This document shows, piece by piece, positions 1-6,835 of a stretch of 19,718 nucleotides of DNA (its first letter is position 1; each line of letters begins with the position of its first letter). The notes under the pieces are model-generated. The model saw nothing but the letters and a program-made list of their open reading frames with translations, was not told where the DNA came from and ran no database searches. Made by a program: the position numbers and the translations under genes. Location: contig JANQMM010000015.1 of NCBI GenBank assembly GCA_028280145.1, positions 1-19,718 on the forward strand. Reading direction: 5' to 3'. This DNA is from Minisyncoccota bacterium (GTDB lineage: Bacteria; Patescibacteriota; Minisyncoccia; Phycocordibacterales; JACZSL01).

Positions 1-387
1 ACGTTGCTTCCTGTTTCCCACAACAATGTCATTTGCAAAGATATGCGGAAGAAGTGTATAAAGTTCTTCCATATAAATTTGATTGTCTGCAGCGTTCCAA
101 AATAAATACTCACCTTTGACATTGCAATAAATAACGAAACTGGAATAACCGATACCGACATTCTTAGAATTATGAATCACACGAATGCGACCATCCTCTT
201 TAGCCAGGGCATCAAGAATTTCTCCTGTTCTATCGCTTGATCCATCGTTTACAACTAATACCTCATAAGAACTTGTAAGCGAGCGAAGCACTTTCAACGC
301 TTCTCTTACCACATGCTCAATATTGCCCTCTTCATTGTACGCGGGCATCGCAATAGAGAGGAATGCGTTGTTTATTTTGGACCTCAA
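1..387 (-). CDS. Glycosyltransferase family 2, DPM/GtrB-like (partial, C-terminus cut by window edge)
   Basis: My own translation of the minus strand runs open to base 1. It shows the GT-A N-terminal half of a family 2 glycosyltransferase: MPAYNEEGNIEHVV near residues 14-27, then YEVLVVNDGSSDRTGEIL (41-58) for the nucleotide-sugar site, then RVIHNSKNVGIG (69-80). This resembles dolichyl-phosphate-mannose synthase and GtrB proteins, which charge a polyprenyl phosphate with a sugar on the cytoplasmic face. Where the family usually has its metal-binding DxD there is FWNAADNQ (96-103), so the first Asp appears replaced while D101 remains. I chose the TTG at 387 because GGAGGTG (400-394) lies six bases upstream of it. 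An ATG at 402 is in frame, but that motif would then lie inside the gene. It follows the dehydrogenase closely in the same unit, which begins with GtrA, a usual GtrB partner. The family is clear; the donor sugar is unknown. Confidence 0.85.
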   Translation of the reverse strand, partial: MRSKINNAFLSIAMPAYNEEGNIEHVVREALKVLRSLTSSYEVLVVNDGSSDRTGEILDALAKEDGRIRVIHNSKNVGIGYSSFVIYCNVKGEYLFWNAADNQIYMEELYTLLPHIFANDIVVGNRKQR

Positions 388-393
388 CTCTTG

Positions 394-400
394 CACCTCC
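394..400 (-). promoter_or_regulatory. Strong Shine-Dalgarno site supporting a TTG start
   Basis: GGAGGTG is complementary to seven bases of the usual 16S rRNA 3' end. It stands six bases before the TTG at 387-385. Most genes in this window have no recognisable site of this kind, so it is worth using to choose the start of the GT2 gene. It overlaps the alternative ATG at 402-400. Confidence 0.55.
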
Positions 401-405
401 ATACA

Positions 406-1422
406 TTACGGCTTTACCGACTTGCCGCTTTCAAGAGAGTCGATTGAGGCAGTAACAAGTCGAAGCACATCCACTCCCGACTTTCCAGACGTTCTCGTTT
501 CTTTCTTGTTTTTTATAGCTGTAATAAACTCGTCACACTCAAGAAGAAGTGGTTCTGTGAAATTGATCTTCGGCATGACTACATCTCCGTGGCGATAAGA
601 GTATACTGTACCACCAAATTGAGCACTGGCCTCGAAATGCTTTGGGTCATAATACTTTACACCTTTATCAAATATAATAATTTTATTTTCAGGTTCTACA
701 TCATCATAAACAAGCATTTTCTTTGTACCGACAATCGTGATCTTTCTAATTTTCTGAGGATATAACCAACTTACGTGAATGTGCACCTTGAGTGAATCGT
801 CATACCCTAGGTGAATATGAGCATCGTCCTCAACTTCTCCTACTTGCGAAGAGCCGATCGCTTGAATCTCTTTGGGAATTTTCCCTGTCCACAGATTAAG
901 AATTGAGAAGTCGTGAGGGCATAAGTCCCATATCACGTTAAAGTCGGGCTGAAATAAGCCCAAGTTCAGACGCTCCATGTTTATGGTAAGGATGTCGCCC
1001 AACTCCCCGGAATCGATCAGTTCCTTTATTTTCATAACTGGCGCAGAATATTCAAATGTATGATCAACATTGATAATACAATTGTTGTCTTTTGCAAGTT
1101 TGAGAAGCTCCTCCCCTTCCTCAACTGTAGAGGTCATAGGTTTTTCAAGGAATAGATGCTTCTTGGCTTTAAGAACTCGTTTACCCAATTCGTAGTGTGT
1201 TGAAAGAGGTTGTGTTGCTATTGCCACAGCCTTTACCTCCTTATCCTCAAGCACTGTCTCAATGTTGGTAGTAGTCTCTACGCCCGGAAACATATGTTTT
1301 ATCCTCTCAAGTTTCTCTTCAACAAGATCACATGCAACAACATGTTTTACATCATCTACTTTTTCAAAATTCCTAATAAGGTTAGGTCCCCAGTACCCTG
1401 CTCCCACAACTGCAACTTTCAT
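406..1422 (-). CDS. Gfo/Idh/MocA family NAD(P)-dependent sugar dehydrogenase
   Basis: The 338-residue protein has normal length for the family. The N-terminal Rossmann fold carries the cofactor loop GAGYWG (7-12). The family EKP signature is at 93-95 within KHLFLEKPMTST. The motif WDLCPHD (165-171) supplies the conserved His/Asp of the catalytic site. The C-terminal half is the usual beta-sheet domain. Relatives such as UDP-GlcNAc 3-dehydrogenase (GnnA type) and UDP-GlcNAcA 3-dehydrogenase (WlbA/WbpB type) oxidise C3 of a nucleotide sugar so that a DegT aminotransferase can add an amine. Here the aminotransferase lies directly upstream, with one base between its TGA and this ATG, and a matching N-acetyltransferase is at 3108-3617. 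The exact substrate (HexNAc or its uronate) cannot be told from sequence. No Shine-Dalgarno site is visible, so translation is probably coupled. Confidence 0.9.
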   Translation of the reverse strand: MKVAVVGAGYWGPNLIRNFEKVDDVKHVVACDLVEEKLERIKHMFPGVETTTNIETVLEDKEVKAVAIATQPLSTHYELGKRVLKAKKHLFLEKPMTSTVEEGEELLKLAKDNNCIINVDHTFEYSAPVMKIKELIDSGELGDILTINMERLNLGLFQPDFNVIWDLCPHDFSILNLWTGKIPKEIQAIGSSQVGEVEDDAHIHLGYDDSLKVHIHVSWLYPQKIRKITIVGTKKMLVYDDVEPENKIIIFDKGVKYYDPKHFEASAQFGGTVYSYRHGDVVMPKINFTEPLLLECDEFITAIKNKKETRTSGKSGVDVLRLVTASIDSLESGKSVKP

Positions 1423-1423
1423 A

Positions 1424-2548
1424 TCATTTAGTTATGCTATTAAGGACATCGCAAACACGTGTCACTTCTTCATCAGAAATTTCTGGGAACATAGGAAGAG
1501 AAAGTATGCGCTGGCTCGCCTTTTCCGTGTTCGGGTAATCCCCCTTCTTGAATCCTAAATGGGCGTATGCTTCCTGCAAATGAATAGGAATTGGATAGTG
1601 AATATTTGTTCCCACTTCGGCTTCTCCCAGCTTCTTTTGAACTGCATCCCTGTCGTCACATTCGATCACGAGAACGTGGTACACATTCGTCCTGTCCTTG
1701 CCGGTTTGGATCATCGTAACATTACTGTTGTCAGCAAGATGTTTTTTGTACAATGCCGCAGCATTTTTTCTGAGTTCGTTCCATGTATCAAGATGTTTCA
1801 GTTTAACATCAAGTACTGCCGCTTGAATGCTATGCATTTTGTCATTACAACCTATTAGAGCATGTACATATTTCTCTGTGACACCGTGATTCCTTAGAAG
1901 CTGAATCCCTTCCGCGATCTCTTTTGAGTTTGTCACACAAATGCCGGCCTCTCCGAAAGCGCCTATATTCTTCCCCGGGTAGAAACTGAAACAGCCAACA
2001 TCTCCAAGGCTACCCGCTCGCTTACCTTTATACTCCGCACCATGAGCCTGTGAAGCATCCTCGACCACAAATAAATTGTTTTCTTTGGCAATATCGAGAA
2101 TTTCATCCATATCCGCCATTTGACCAAAGAGATGAACGGGGATGATCGCTTTTGTTTTTTCTGTGATCTGCTCTGCAATCTTGGTGTGATCAATCAAATG
2201 AGTTTTTGGATCAATATCTACAAACACAGGCGTAGCGCCAACATGGGAGACCGCCTCGGCTGTAGCAATAAAAGTATTTGCAGGAATAATTACTTCATCC
2301 CTGAAACCCACCCCAAGAGCCCCTAAAGCCAGCTTAAGGGCGCCGGTTCCAGAACTGACTCCGACCCCATAACCTACCTCGCAATAATTCGCAAAGTTTT
2401 CTTCAAATTTTTTTACATCTTCACCCAATACAAAAGAGTTTGTATCGATTATGTTCTCAATCCGCTCTAGTATTTCCTTCTTCAATGGTTTGTTGTTTCT
2501 CTGTAAGTCCAGATATGGAACCTTCGCTACGGGAGTCTTCCTGATCAT
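1424..2548 (-). CDS. DegT/DnrJ/EryC1/StrS family PLP-dependent sugar aminotransferase
   Basis: The protein transfers an amino group, usually from glutamate, to a keto nucleotide sugar. Seen in sequence (numbered from the ATG): VPYLDLQR (10-17), the typical family start; VSSGTGALKLAL (65-76), the PLP-phosphate loop; VEDASQAHGA (162-171) with the ring-binding Asp164; and FSFYPGKNIGAFGEAG (187-202) with the Schiff-base Lys193. Length (374) is normal. A TTG three codons earlier (2557) is an alternative start; neither has a Shine-Dalgarno site. The family N-terminus cannot be shortened past VPYLDL, so the gene truly overlaps the end of GtrA by about 92 nt in another frame. The following dehydrogenase makes its likely 3-keto substrate, and the acetyltransferase at 3108-3617 would act next. 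Whether the product is a WlbC/WbpE-type or GnnB-type 3-amino sugar is open. Confidence 0.92.
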   Translation of the reverse strand: MIRKTPVAKVPYLDLQRNNKPLKKEILERIENIIDTNSFVLGEDVKKFEENFANYCEVGYGVGVSSGTGALKLALGALGVGFRDEVIIPANTFIATAEAVSHVGATPVFVDIDPKTHLIDHTKIAEQITEKTKAIIPVHLFGQMADMDEILDIAKENNLFVVEDASQAHGAEYKGKRAGSLGDVGCFSFYPGKNIGAFGEAGICVTNSKEIAEGIQLLRNHGVTEKYVHALIGCNDKMHSIQAAVLDVKLKHLDTWNELRKNAAALYKKHLADNSNVTMIQTGKDRTNVYHVLVIECDDRDAVQKKLGEAEVGTNIHYPIPIHLQEAYAHLGFKKGDYPNTEKASQRILSLPMFPEISDEEVTRVCDVLNSITK

Positions 2549-3029
2549 ATTGTTCAAAGAATACTACTAATTTAAATACTAAATAATTTATTATTGAGAA
2601 GATAAATACAACTGTGGCGATGATAAATATATAGAAATCAACGCCGATAATTGGAGTAACAAAGCCTACAACAGTCGCCTGAAACGAGGCCATGAGCAGA
2701 TTATACACGATGAAAACAATAAATCTAGATACGTGTTTTCGTTGGGTACGAAAGCTTATGAGAGTGTGGAGAACAAAATTATAGGTCAAATTGATCACCA
2801 AACCTATAAGGTAGGCCGTATAATAATTCTCGCGACCAAATACGAATTCTGTAAGGAGAAAGATGATCAAAAGCGCAAGACCCAAACCTGTCACGCCGAT
2901 AACAAGAAAATGAATATACTTATACCTAATAAGGAGGTCTAAGACAAAGGGTGGAGAGCACAGCTTTTTAAAAGTGATCTCTTCCCTTCTCCAAAAGGTT
3001 CTCAGTCTTAGAGGAATATTGTCAAACAT
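2457..3029 (-). CDS. GtrA family membrane protein (putative polyprenyl-phosphate-sugar flippase)
   Basis: From the ATG at 3029 the protein has 190 residues. A basic cytoplasmic N-terminus is followed by four predicted helices (about 39-60, 69-90, 101-122 and 131-157), as in GtrA. The segment YKYIHFLVIGVTGLG (36-50), the loop NLTYNFVLHTLISFR (80-94) and the late ATVVFIFSIINYLVFK (138-153) follow the usual GtrA pattern. GtrA proteins are thought to move polyprenyl-phosphate-linked sugars across the membrane; the GT2 and GT-C proteins nearby fit that. After the last helix there is a hydrophilic tail of about 30 residues, rich in E, S and Q. Its coding region is the stretch shared with the start of the aminotransferase gene. 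A TTG at 3047 would add six residues, but it lies upstream of a TATAAT box and so would not be transcribed from that promoter. Confidence 0.85.
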   Translation of the reverse strand: MFDNIPLRLRTFWRREEITFKKLCSPPFVLDLLIRYKYIHFLVIGVTGLGLALLIIFLLTEFVFGRENYYTAYLIGLVINLTYNFVLHTLISFRTQRKHVSRFIVFIVYNLLMASFQATVVGFVTPIIGVDFYIFIIATVVFIFSIINYLVFKLVVFFEQYDQEDSRSEGSISGLTEKQQTIEEGNTRAD

Positions 3030-3035
3030 CCTGAG

Positions 3036-3067
3036 ATTATACGCCAAATAAAAAAGGGGCGCGACAA
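3036..3067 (-). promoter_or_regulatory. Probable promoter for GtrA unit, placed for a leaderless transcript
   Basis: A perfect TATAAT (3041-3036) ends six bases before the ATG at 3029. A normal start of transcription would therefore fall on the A of the ATG, and no Shine-Dalgarno site would fit. A TTGTCG at 3067-3062 could be the -35 box, but the spacer of 20 is long and it sits inside the terminator hairpin of the preceding gene. The -10 box and its position are seen directly. The leaderless reading is inferred from spacing. Confidence 0.5.
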
Positions 3068-3080
3068 CCGGTCGCGCACC
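3050..3080 (-). terminator. Strong intrinsic terminator after the acetyltransferase gene
   Basis: Read on the minus strand, GGTGCGCGAC (3080-3071) pairs with GTCGCGCCCC (3065-3056) in a 10-bp GC-rich stem with one mismatch and a five-base loop. It is followed at once by six T (3055-3050). It lies 27 bases past the stop codon of the acetyltransferase gene and closes that unit just before the GtrA promoter. Confidence 0.88.
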
Positions 3081-3107
3081 TTACTCTCCAGAGGAAAGGG
3101 AGGAGGG

Positions 3108-3617
3108 CTAGGAATCTTTTTTCATTCTTATCGCCGGATTCCCAACGTATATACAGGAAGGTTCAGTACTTTTTGTAACCACCGCTCCGGCCCCGATCAC
3201 GGAGCCCCTTCCTATTCGCACTCCCGGAAGTATCGTAGCGTTTGAACCAATCACAGCCTCTCTCTCAACGAGGGTCGTTTCAAGAACCCATTCGTCATAG
3301 CTTGTGATCAACCTTCCCTCGTCATTGACAGCACGAGGATTTCTGTCGTTAGTGAATACCACGCCGTGACCTATGAATGCACCGTCTTCAATGACAACAC
3401 CCTCACAGATAAAGGCGTGACTCTGTACCTTTACCCTTTCACCGATAACGACATTCTTCTGGATCTCGACAAACGGCCCGATTTGAGTCTCACTTCCGAT
3501 CTCAGCGCCGTATATGTTGACCAGATCAGGACGAGGGATTTTTACTCCCTCTCCGATCGTGTTTCCTGAATCCTCCAGGATTCTCTCAAGGCACAGACGC
3601 TGATATTCCTCAATCAT
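3108..3617 (-). CDS. Left-handed beta-helix N-acetyltransferase, WlbB/WbpD-like
   Basis: The 169-residue protein is made of hexapeptide repeats, for example IGSETQIGPFVEIQKNVVIG (40-59) and AVIGSNATILPGVRIGRG (121-138). It belongs to the trimeric acyl-CoA transferase class. The segment IGHGVVFTNDRNPRA (82-96) is the hallmark of WbpD/WlbB and of related dTDP-3-amino-sugar acetyltransferases; His84 is the likely catalytic base and Asn90 a substrate ligand. Known members acetylate the C3 amine made by a DegT aminotransferase, which matches the gene at 1424-2548. The ATG at 3617 is supported by AGGAG six bases upstream. It has its own promoter and terminator, so it seems to be transcribed alone between two multi-gene units. 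Specificity between hexuronate and deoxyhexose substrates is unresolved. Confidence 0.88.
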   Translation of the reverse strand: MIEEYQRLCLERILEDSGNTIGEGVKIPRPDLVNIYGAEIGSETQIGPFVEIQKNVVIGERVKVQSHAFICEGVVIEDGAFIGHGVVFTNDRNPRAVNDEGRLITSYDEWVLETTLVEREAVIGSNATILPGVRIGRGSVIGAGAVVTKSTEPSCIYVGNPAIRMKKDS

Positions 3618-3647
3618 GGGCGTCTCCTGTTGCTTTCTCTAGCTAGT

Positions 3648-3676
3648 TTAGTACCGCATTTCTAGATTACTGTCAA
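3648..3676 (-). promoter_or_regulatory. Probable sigma-70-type promoter for the acetyltransferase gene
   Basis: A perfect -35 box TTGACA (3676-3671) is followed after exactly 17 bases by TACTAA (3653-3648), a weak -10 box. The -35 box overlaps the TGA of the upstream membrane glycosyltransferase gene. The predicted leader is about 25 nt and contains the AGGAG at 3628-3624. Confidence 0.45.
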
Positions 3677-5055
3677 CGTCCCATCTTGTTACGGACATGC
3701 ACAAACAACCACTCAAGAGCAATGGCTACAAATATGAAGTAAAACGGCAAAATTGGAACACGCAGCCTTCCAACCATACCAAGACCCGCAACTGAAGAAA
3801 TAAGAGCCGTAAGAGCTATAACAAACAGTAACAATAGGGCAATTTTATTCTTACGCATAAGAAACGCCCCCATCAATGAAAGAATGAAGAGTGAAGTAGA
3901 CCACACTCTTTCAAGTACAGGCACAAAATAAACCCTTTTCATTTCGTTGTAGATGTCACCAATTCCTGCAAACCCACGATTAAGAAGCGCCTGTGTCGGA
4001 GAAAGTTGGCGTTGTATCTTTGGAATGATTTTTACATGCTCAAGACGGGCTTGGTATGATGTGTTCAAAAAGAAATTAAACAATACGACAGTTTCCATTT
4101 TAATAACTGTATCCAGGTTCGACATGATTTCATTAAGCGAGTACGCTTTTAAGACATCAGATGATTCAGGGCTATCAAGTTCTGCTCGAGAAATGCCTAG
4201 CTCTTCTTTTGCAAACACCTTGAGATTTTCTTTTTCCACCTGTAGTACTGAATTGTTCTGTATTGAACGAATGCTTGAGATATAGTCAGTGTAGACATTT
4301 CTCCAGCCCGAAGCCGTCAGCGCATATACTCCACTTTCATCTTTTACATGATTCATCCAAGGAATAAGAAGGATGAAAAGAGTTAGGCCTGTAACTACAA
4401 CAAATTGCGCAGAACCTTCTTTTTTAACAAGTAAGTACGCGATCAATATCAAGAAGGCAGCAATGTAGACAAGATACAGCACGGGTCTGACGTAGAGAGA
4501 AAGAGCTATAAGAAGACCGGCGCACAGGGCGCTAAGCACACTCCTCTGCTTAAGCGAATATATGAAACAAGCAATTCCTGGAACCGTGAGAAGCATAAAA
4601 AGTCCTTCGGTATGCCCTGACCAGTAAGAAAGAAACGTAAGTGGTTCAAGAACATACACCCACGTAGCGATAATTCCAATACTTGCTCTGAAGAGCGTTG
4701 AACCGATGAAGAAAATCAGCGGTGGAACTATCAACGCTTGCAAAATTCCCAGAACAAAAAAGTATGAAAATGAAAGCAGGCCGTCCTCAATAAAGTGAGA
4801 CATTAAATATGGCATTCCAGGTGTTCTAAACAACTCTGGCCTCACTTCTCCGTACCTCTCGTAGGTAAATCCGCGCCCTTCACTTATATGTACTGCCAAT
4901 TCTTCATACACGATTGCGTCCCCCCAAATGACTGCTTCGTGTCCTCCTTGCACTGCGATCCATGAAAGTCCGGCTAGTTGAATGACCAAAGAAAACAATA
5001 CTGCTATATATACTGATCTTGGAATGTGTTTGAATATGCTTTGTAGACGTTTCAT
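3673..5055 (-). CDS. Multi-pass GT-C fold glycosyltransferase (GT39/ArnT-like family)
   Basis: The 460-residue protein has about ten hydrophobic helices, the first near 14-34. The first outside loop has the motif GDAIVYEELAVHISEGRGF (45-63), with Asp46 at the place of the acidic catalytic residue of PMT/ArnT enzymes. FRTPGMPYL (76-84) and GHTEG (147-151) are also typical. A large soluble loop spans about 240-370, and the C-terminus shows GRLRVPILPFYF (429-440), the usual late motif. Such enzymes take a sugar from a polyprenyl phosphate and attach it to a lipid, protein or glycan on the outer side of the membrane. It is the last gene of the GT unit, 27 nt after the GT4 gene. Together with GtrA and the GT2 gene it gives the three parts of a Gtr-like decoration pathway. 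Acceptor and sugar are unknown. Confidence 0.75.
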   Translation of the reverse strand: MKRLQSIFKHIPRSVYIAVLFSLVIQLAGLSWIAVQGGHEAVIWGDAIVYEELAVHISEGRGFTYERYGEVRPELFRTPGMPYLMSHFIEDGLLSFSYFFVLGILQALIVPPLIFFIGSTLFRASIGIIATWVYVLEPLTFLSYWSGHTEGLFMLLTVPGIACFIYSLKQRSVLSALCAGLLIALSLYVRPVLYLVYIAAFLILIAYLLVKKEGSAQFVVVTGLTLFILLIPWMNHVKDESGVYALTASGWRNVYTDYISSIRSIQNNSVLQVEKENLKVFAKEELGISRAELDSPESSDVLKAYSLNEIMSNLDTVIKMETVVLFNFFLNTSYQARLEHVKIIPKIQRQLSPTQALLNRGFAGIGDIYNEMKRVYFVPVLERVWSTSLFILSLMGAFLMRKNKIALLLLFVIALTALISSVAGLGMVGRLRVPILPFYFIFVAIALEWLFVHVRNKMGR

Positions 5056-5082
5056 ACTCTCAAATCTTTTCTATCTTGTGGT

Positions 5083-6219
5083 TTAAGCATTTGTTCTACT
5101 CAAAAAAGACATAATTGTCTCCGCTCGTTTCCCCCATGAAAACTGTTGTACGTGTGTGTATCCTGCATCCACTTGTGCTTTCGAAATCTCTTTTGATGCC
5201 AGAACCTCATTTATCACAGTGCTAAAGGAAGCGGGGTCATCCGGAGTTGTAAATCGTACATGCTCCTCACTTACAATATCTCTAACTGATGGTATGTCTG
5301 AGGCAACAATCGGTGTCTTAGAAACCAAGTACTCAAAAAGTTTAACTGGGGATGTTTCATATTTTGATGCCACATCCTTTGCGGTATTCGGCAACACCAG
5401 AACATTAGCAGATTTAGCAAAGTATGGCATCAGTTCATGAGGTTGTCTGTTTATAAAATGAACAGTACTGTATCCCTTTTTCCTCGCAAACTCTCTCAAA
5501 CACTCCTGCTCCTTCTCCGGTCCTCCAACAAAATACACATCGCCTTTTATCTCTTTTGCTGCTTCAGCGAGTGTGTACACTCCTTTCCAGCGGTAGAGAG
5601 TACCAATATACAGCACAATATTTTGATCTTTTGGTAAACCAACTTTTTTCCTTGCATCCTGTCGTGAAACCGGAATATCGAACTGGCTCAGGTCTACTGC
5701 ATTTGGTTGCCAGAGTAATTTGCCTTCATTAATTCCATATGTATCTCGAATACGCCTCAGTTTAATACTATTGGTCACAATGAATCCACGTATATGCTTA
5801 AATACTTTCTTTGTGATAAATGAGAACTTGGAATCATAGAAATCATGGATTTCCAGATACAAAGATCTAACTTTACCGGCCACAAAATAGAGATCCCTTG
5901 CATCATGTGCGTAGAAAACGGAATCAGGTTCTTGCACTGCCCGTTTTACAATATTTCGAGCATATGAAAAGACCATTAATTGAAAACCGATCTTGTCGTT
6001 TAGGTGCATAATATCTATGCATGGAATTTTCACTATCTTAAATTTTTTTTCGACGTTGTGATATTCAAAGGGATCATCAGCGATGTGGTTTTTTCTGTTT
6101 GGCACCCAAAGCTCAACCTCAATTCCCTTGTCTGCAAATGAGGCGCACGTATTCATGGCAAATTGTGCATGAGTTTTTTCAGCCGGATATCTCCAATGTG
6201 AAAGATAGACAAGCTTCAT
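5083..6219 (-). CDS. GT4 family glycosyltransferase (GT-B fold)
   Basis: The 378-residue protein carries both halves of a GT-B enzyme. The N-terminal acceptor domain begins MKLVYLSHWRYPAEKTHAQF. The donor domain begins near 198 with IVLYIGTLYRWKG (201-213), where Arg210 and Lys212 are in the position of the phosphate-binding pair. The EX7E motif is intact: E288 and E296 in YETSPVKLFEYL. The link region has QPNAVDLSQF (171-180), the family version of NGVD. It probably adds one sugar from a nucleotide sugar to a growing glycan in the cytoplasm, with retention of configuration as known for GT4. One base separates its ATG from the TAG of the methyltransferase gene. The donor cannot be predicted. 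Confidence 0.9.
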   Translation of the reverse strand: MKLVYLSHWRYPAEKTHAQFAMNTCASFADKGIEVELWVPNRKNHIADDPFEYHNVEKKFKIVKIPCIDIMHLNDKIGFQLMVFSYARNIVKRAVQEPDSVFYAHDARDLYFVAGKVRSLYLEIHDFYDSKFSFITKKVFKHIRGFIVTNSIKLRRIRDTYGINEGKLLWQPNAVDLSQFDIPVSRQDARKKVGLPKDQNIVLYIGTLYRWKGVYTLAEAAKEIKGDVYFVGGPEKEQECLREFARKKGYSTVHFINRQPHELMPYFAKSANVLVLPNTAKDVASKYETSPVKLFEYLVSKTPIVASDIPSVRDIVSEEHVRFTTPDDPASFSTVINEVLASKEISKAQVDAGYTHVQQFSWGKRAETIMSFLSRTNA

Positions 6220-6220
6220 G

Positions 6221-6835
6221 CTACTTACTCTTTAGAACAAAGAAGTGATGATAGTCGTTTTCAAAAGGAACGTATTCTCTTTCAATGACAAAAAATTTCT
6301 CGAGTATTCTTCGAATTTTTTTGATACCGTATCCCTTTTTTCCTATCTCCCAATAATGCTCTCCGTTAAAGACGTGTTCACGGGGATATGGAATTTTACA
6401 TGCCCACCTCTTTCTTTTGAGAAAAGGAATCTTAAATGAAAAAGAGACCATTGGCCCAAAGTGAGGTAAGCTAAGAAGCACTACACCCTTTGAGACCCGC
6501 TTCAACTCTTTAAGTGCTTTCTCAAATTGTTCAAACGGCAAGTGTTCCAATACTTCAAACGCACACGTTACATCAAACGAATTGTCCTCAAGTGGGATAT
6601 CGGAAACACTTCCAAGAACATCTGGGTGCAAATCCTCTGCTATATCAAGGCTTGTATGCTTAATGTCAGTATTGTTTGAAAGATATGAACGGAGCACTCC
6701 GTCTCCTCCACCAACTTCGAGTATTGTGTGTGGTTTTTGTGCGATCGTCTCTTTTATCTGATAGTAGTAACTTCCCCACCTGTCAGGACCACAGTACTTC
6801 TCAAAACTGTAATGTTCTTTATCTACCTGCTTCAT
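6221..6835 (-). CDS. Class I SAM-dependent methyltransferase (Methyltransf_11 type)
   Basis: The 204-residue protein shows SAM motif I as ILEVGGGDGVLRSYL (38-52), the ribose-binding acidic residue near TSLDIAEDLHPD (61-72), and motif IV as NSFDVTCAFEVLEHLP (85-100). HYWEIGKKGYG (160-170) is a frequent late motif of this family in glycan clusters. It lies between two GT4 genes and overlaps the upstream one by 17 nt, so a role in O-methylating a sugar, perhaps as a chain cap, is reasonable. The same family also includes enzymes acting on lipids and small molecules. There is no membrane segment. The N-terminal segment EKYCGPDRWGSYYYQ (12-26) is typical of such proteins in glycan operons. Confidence 0.88.
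   Translation of the reverse strand: MKQVDKEHYSFEKYCGPDRWGSYYYQIKETIAQKPHTILEVGGGDGVLRSYLSNNTDIKHTSLDIAEDLHPDVLGSVSDIPLEDNSFDVTCAFEVLEHLPFEQFEKALKELKRVSKGVVLLSLPHFGPMVSFSFKIPFLKRKRWACKIPYPREHVFNGEHYWEIGKKGYGIKKIRRILEKFFVIEREYVPFENDYHHFFVLKSK

Noticed and set aside
3030..3047. TTG at 3047 as the start of GtrA.
   Set aside because: It overlaps the -10 box region and would not be on a transcript from that promoter. The ATG at 3029 is perfectly placed for a leaderless mRNA.
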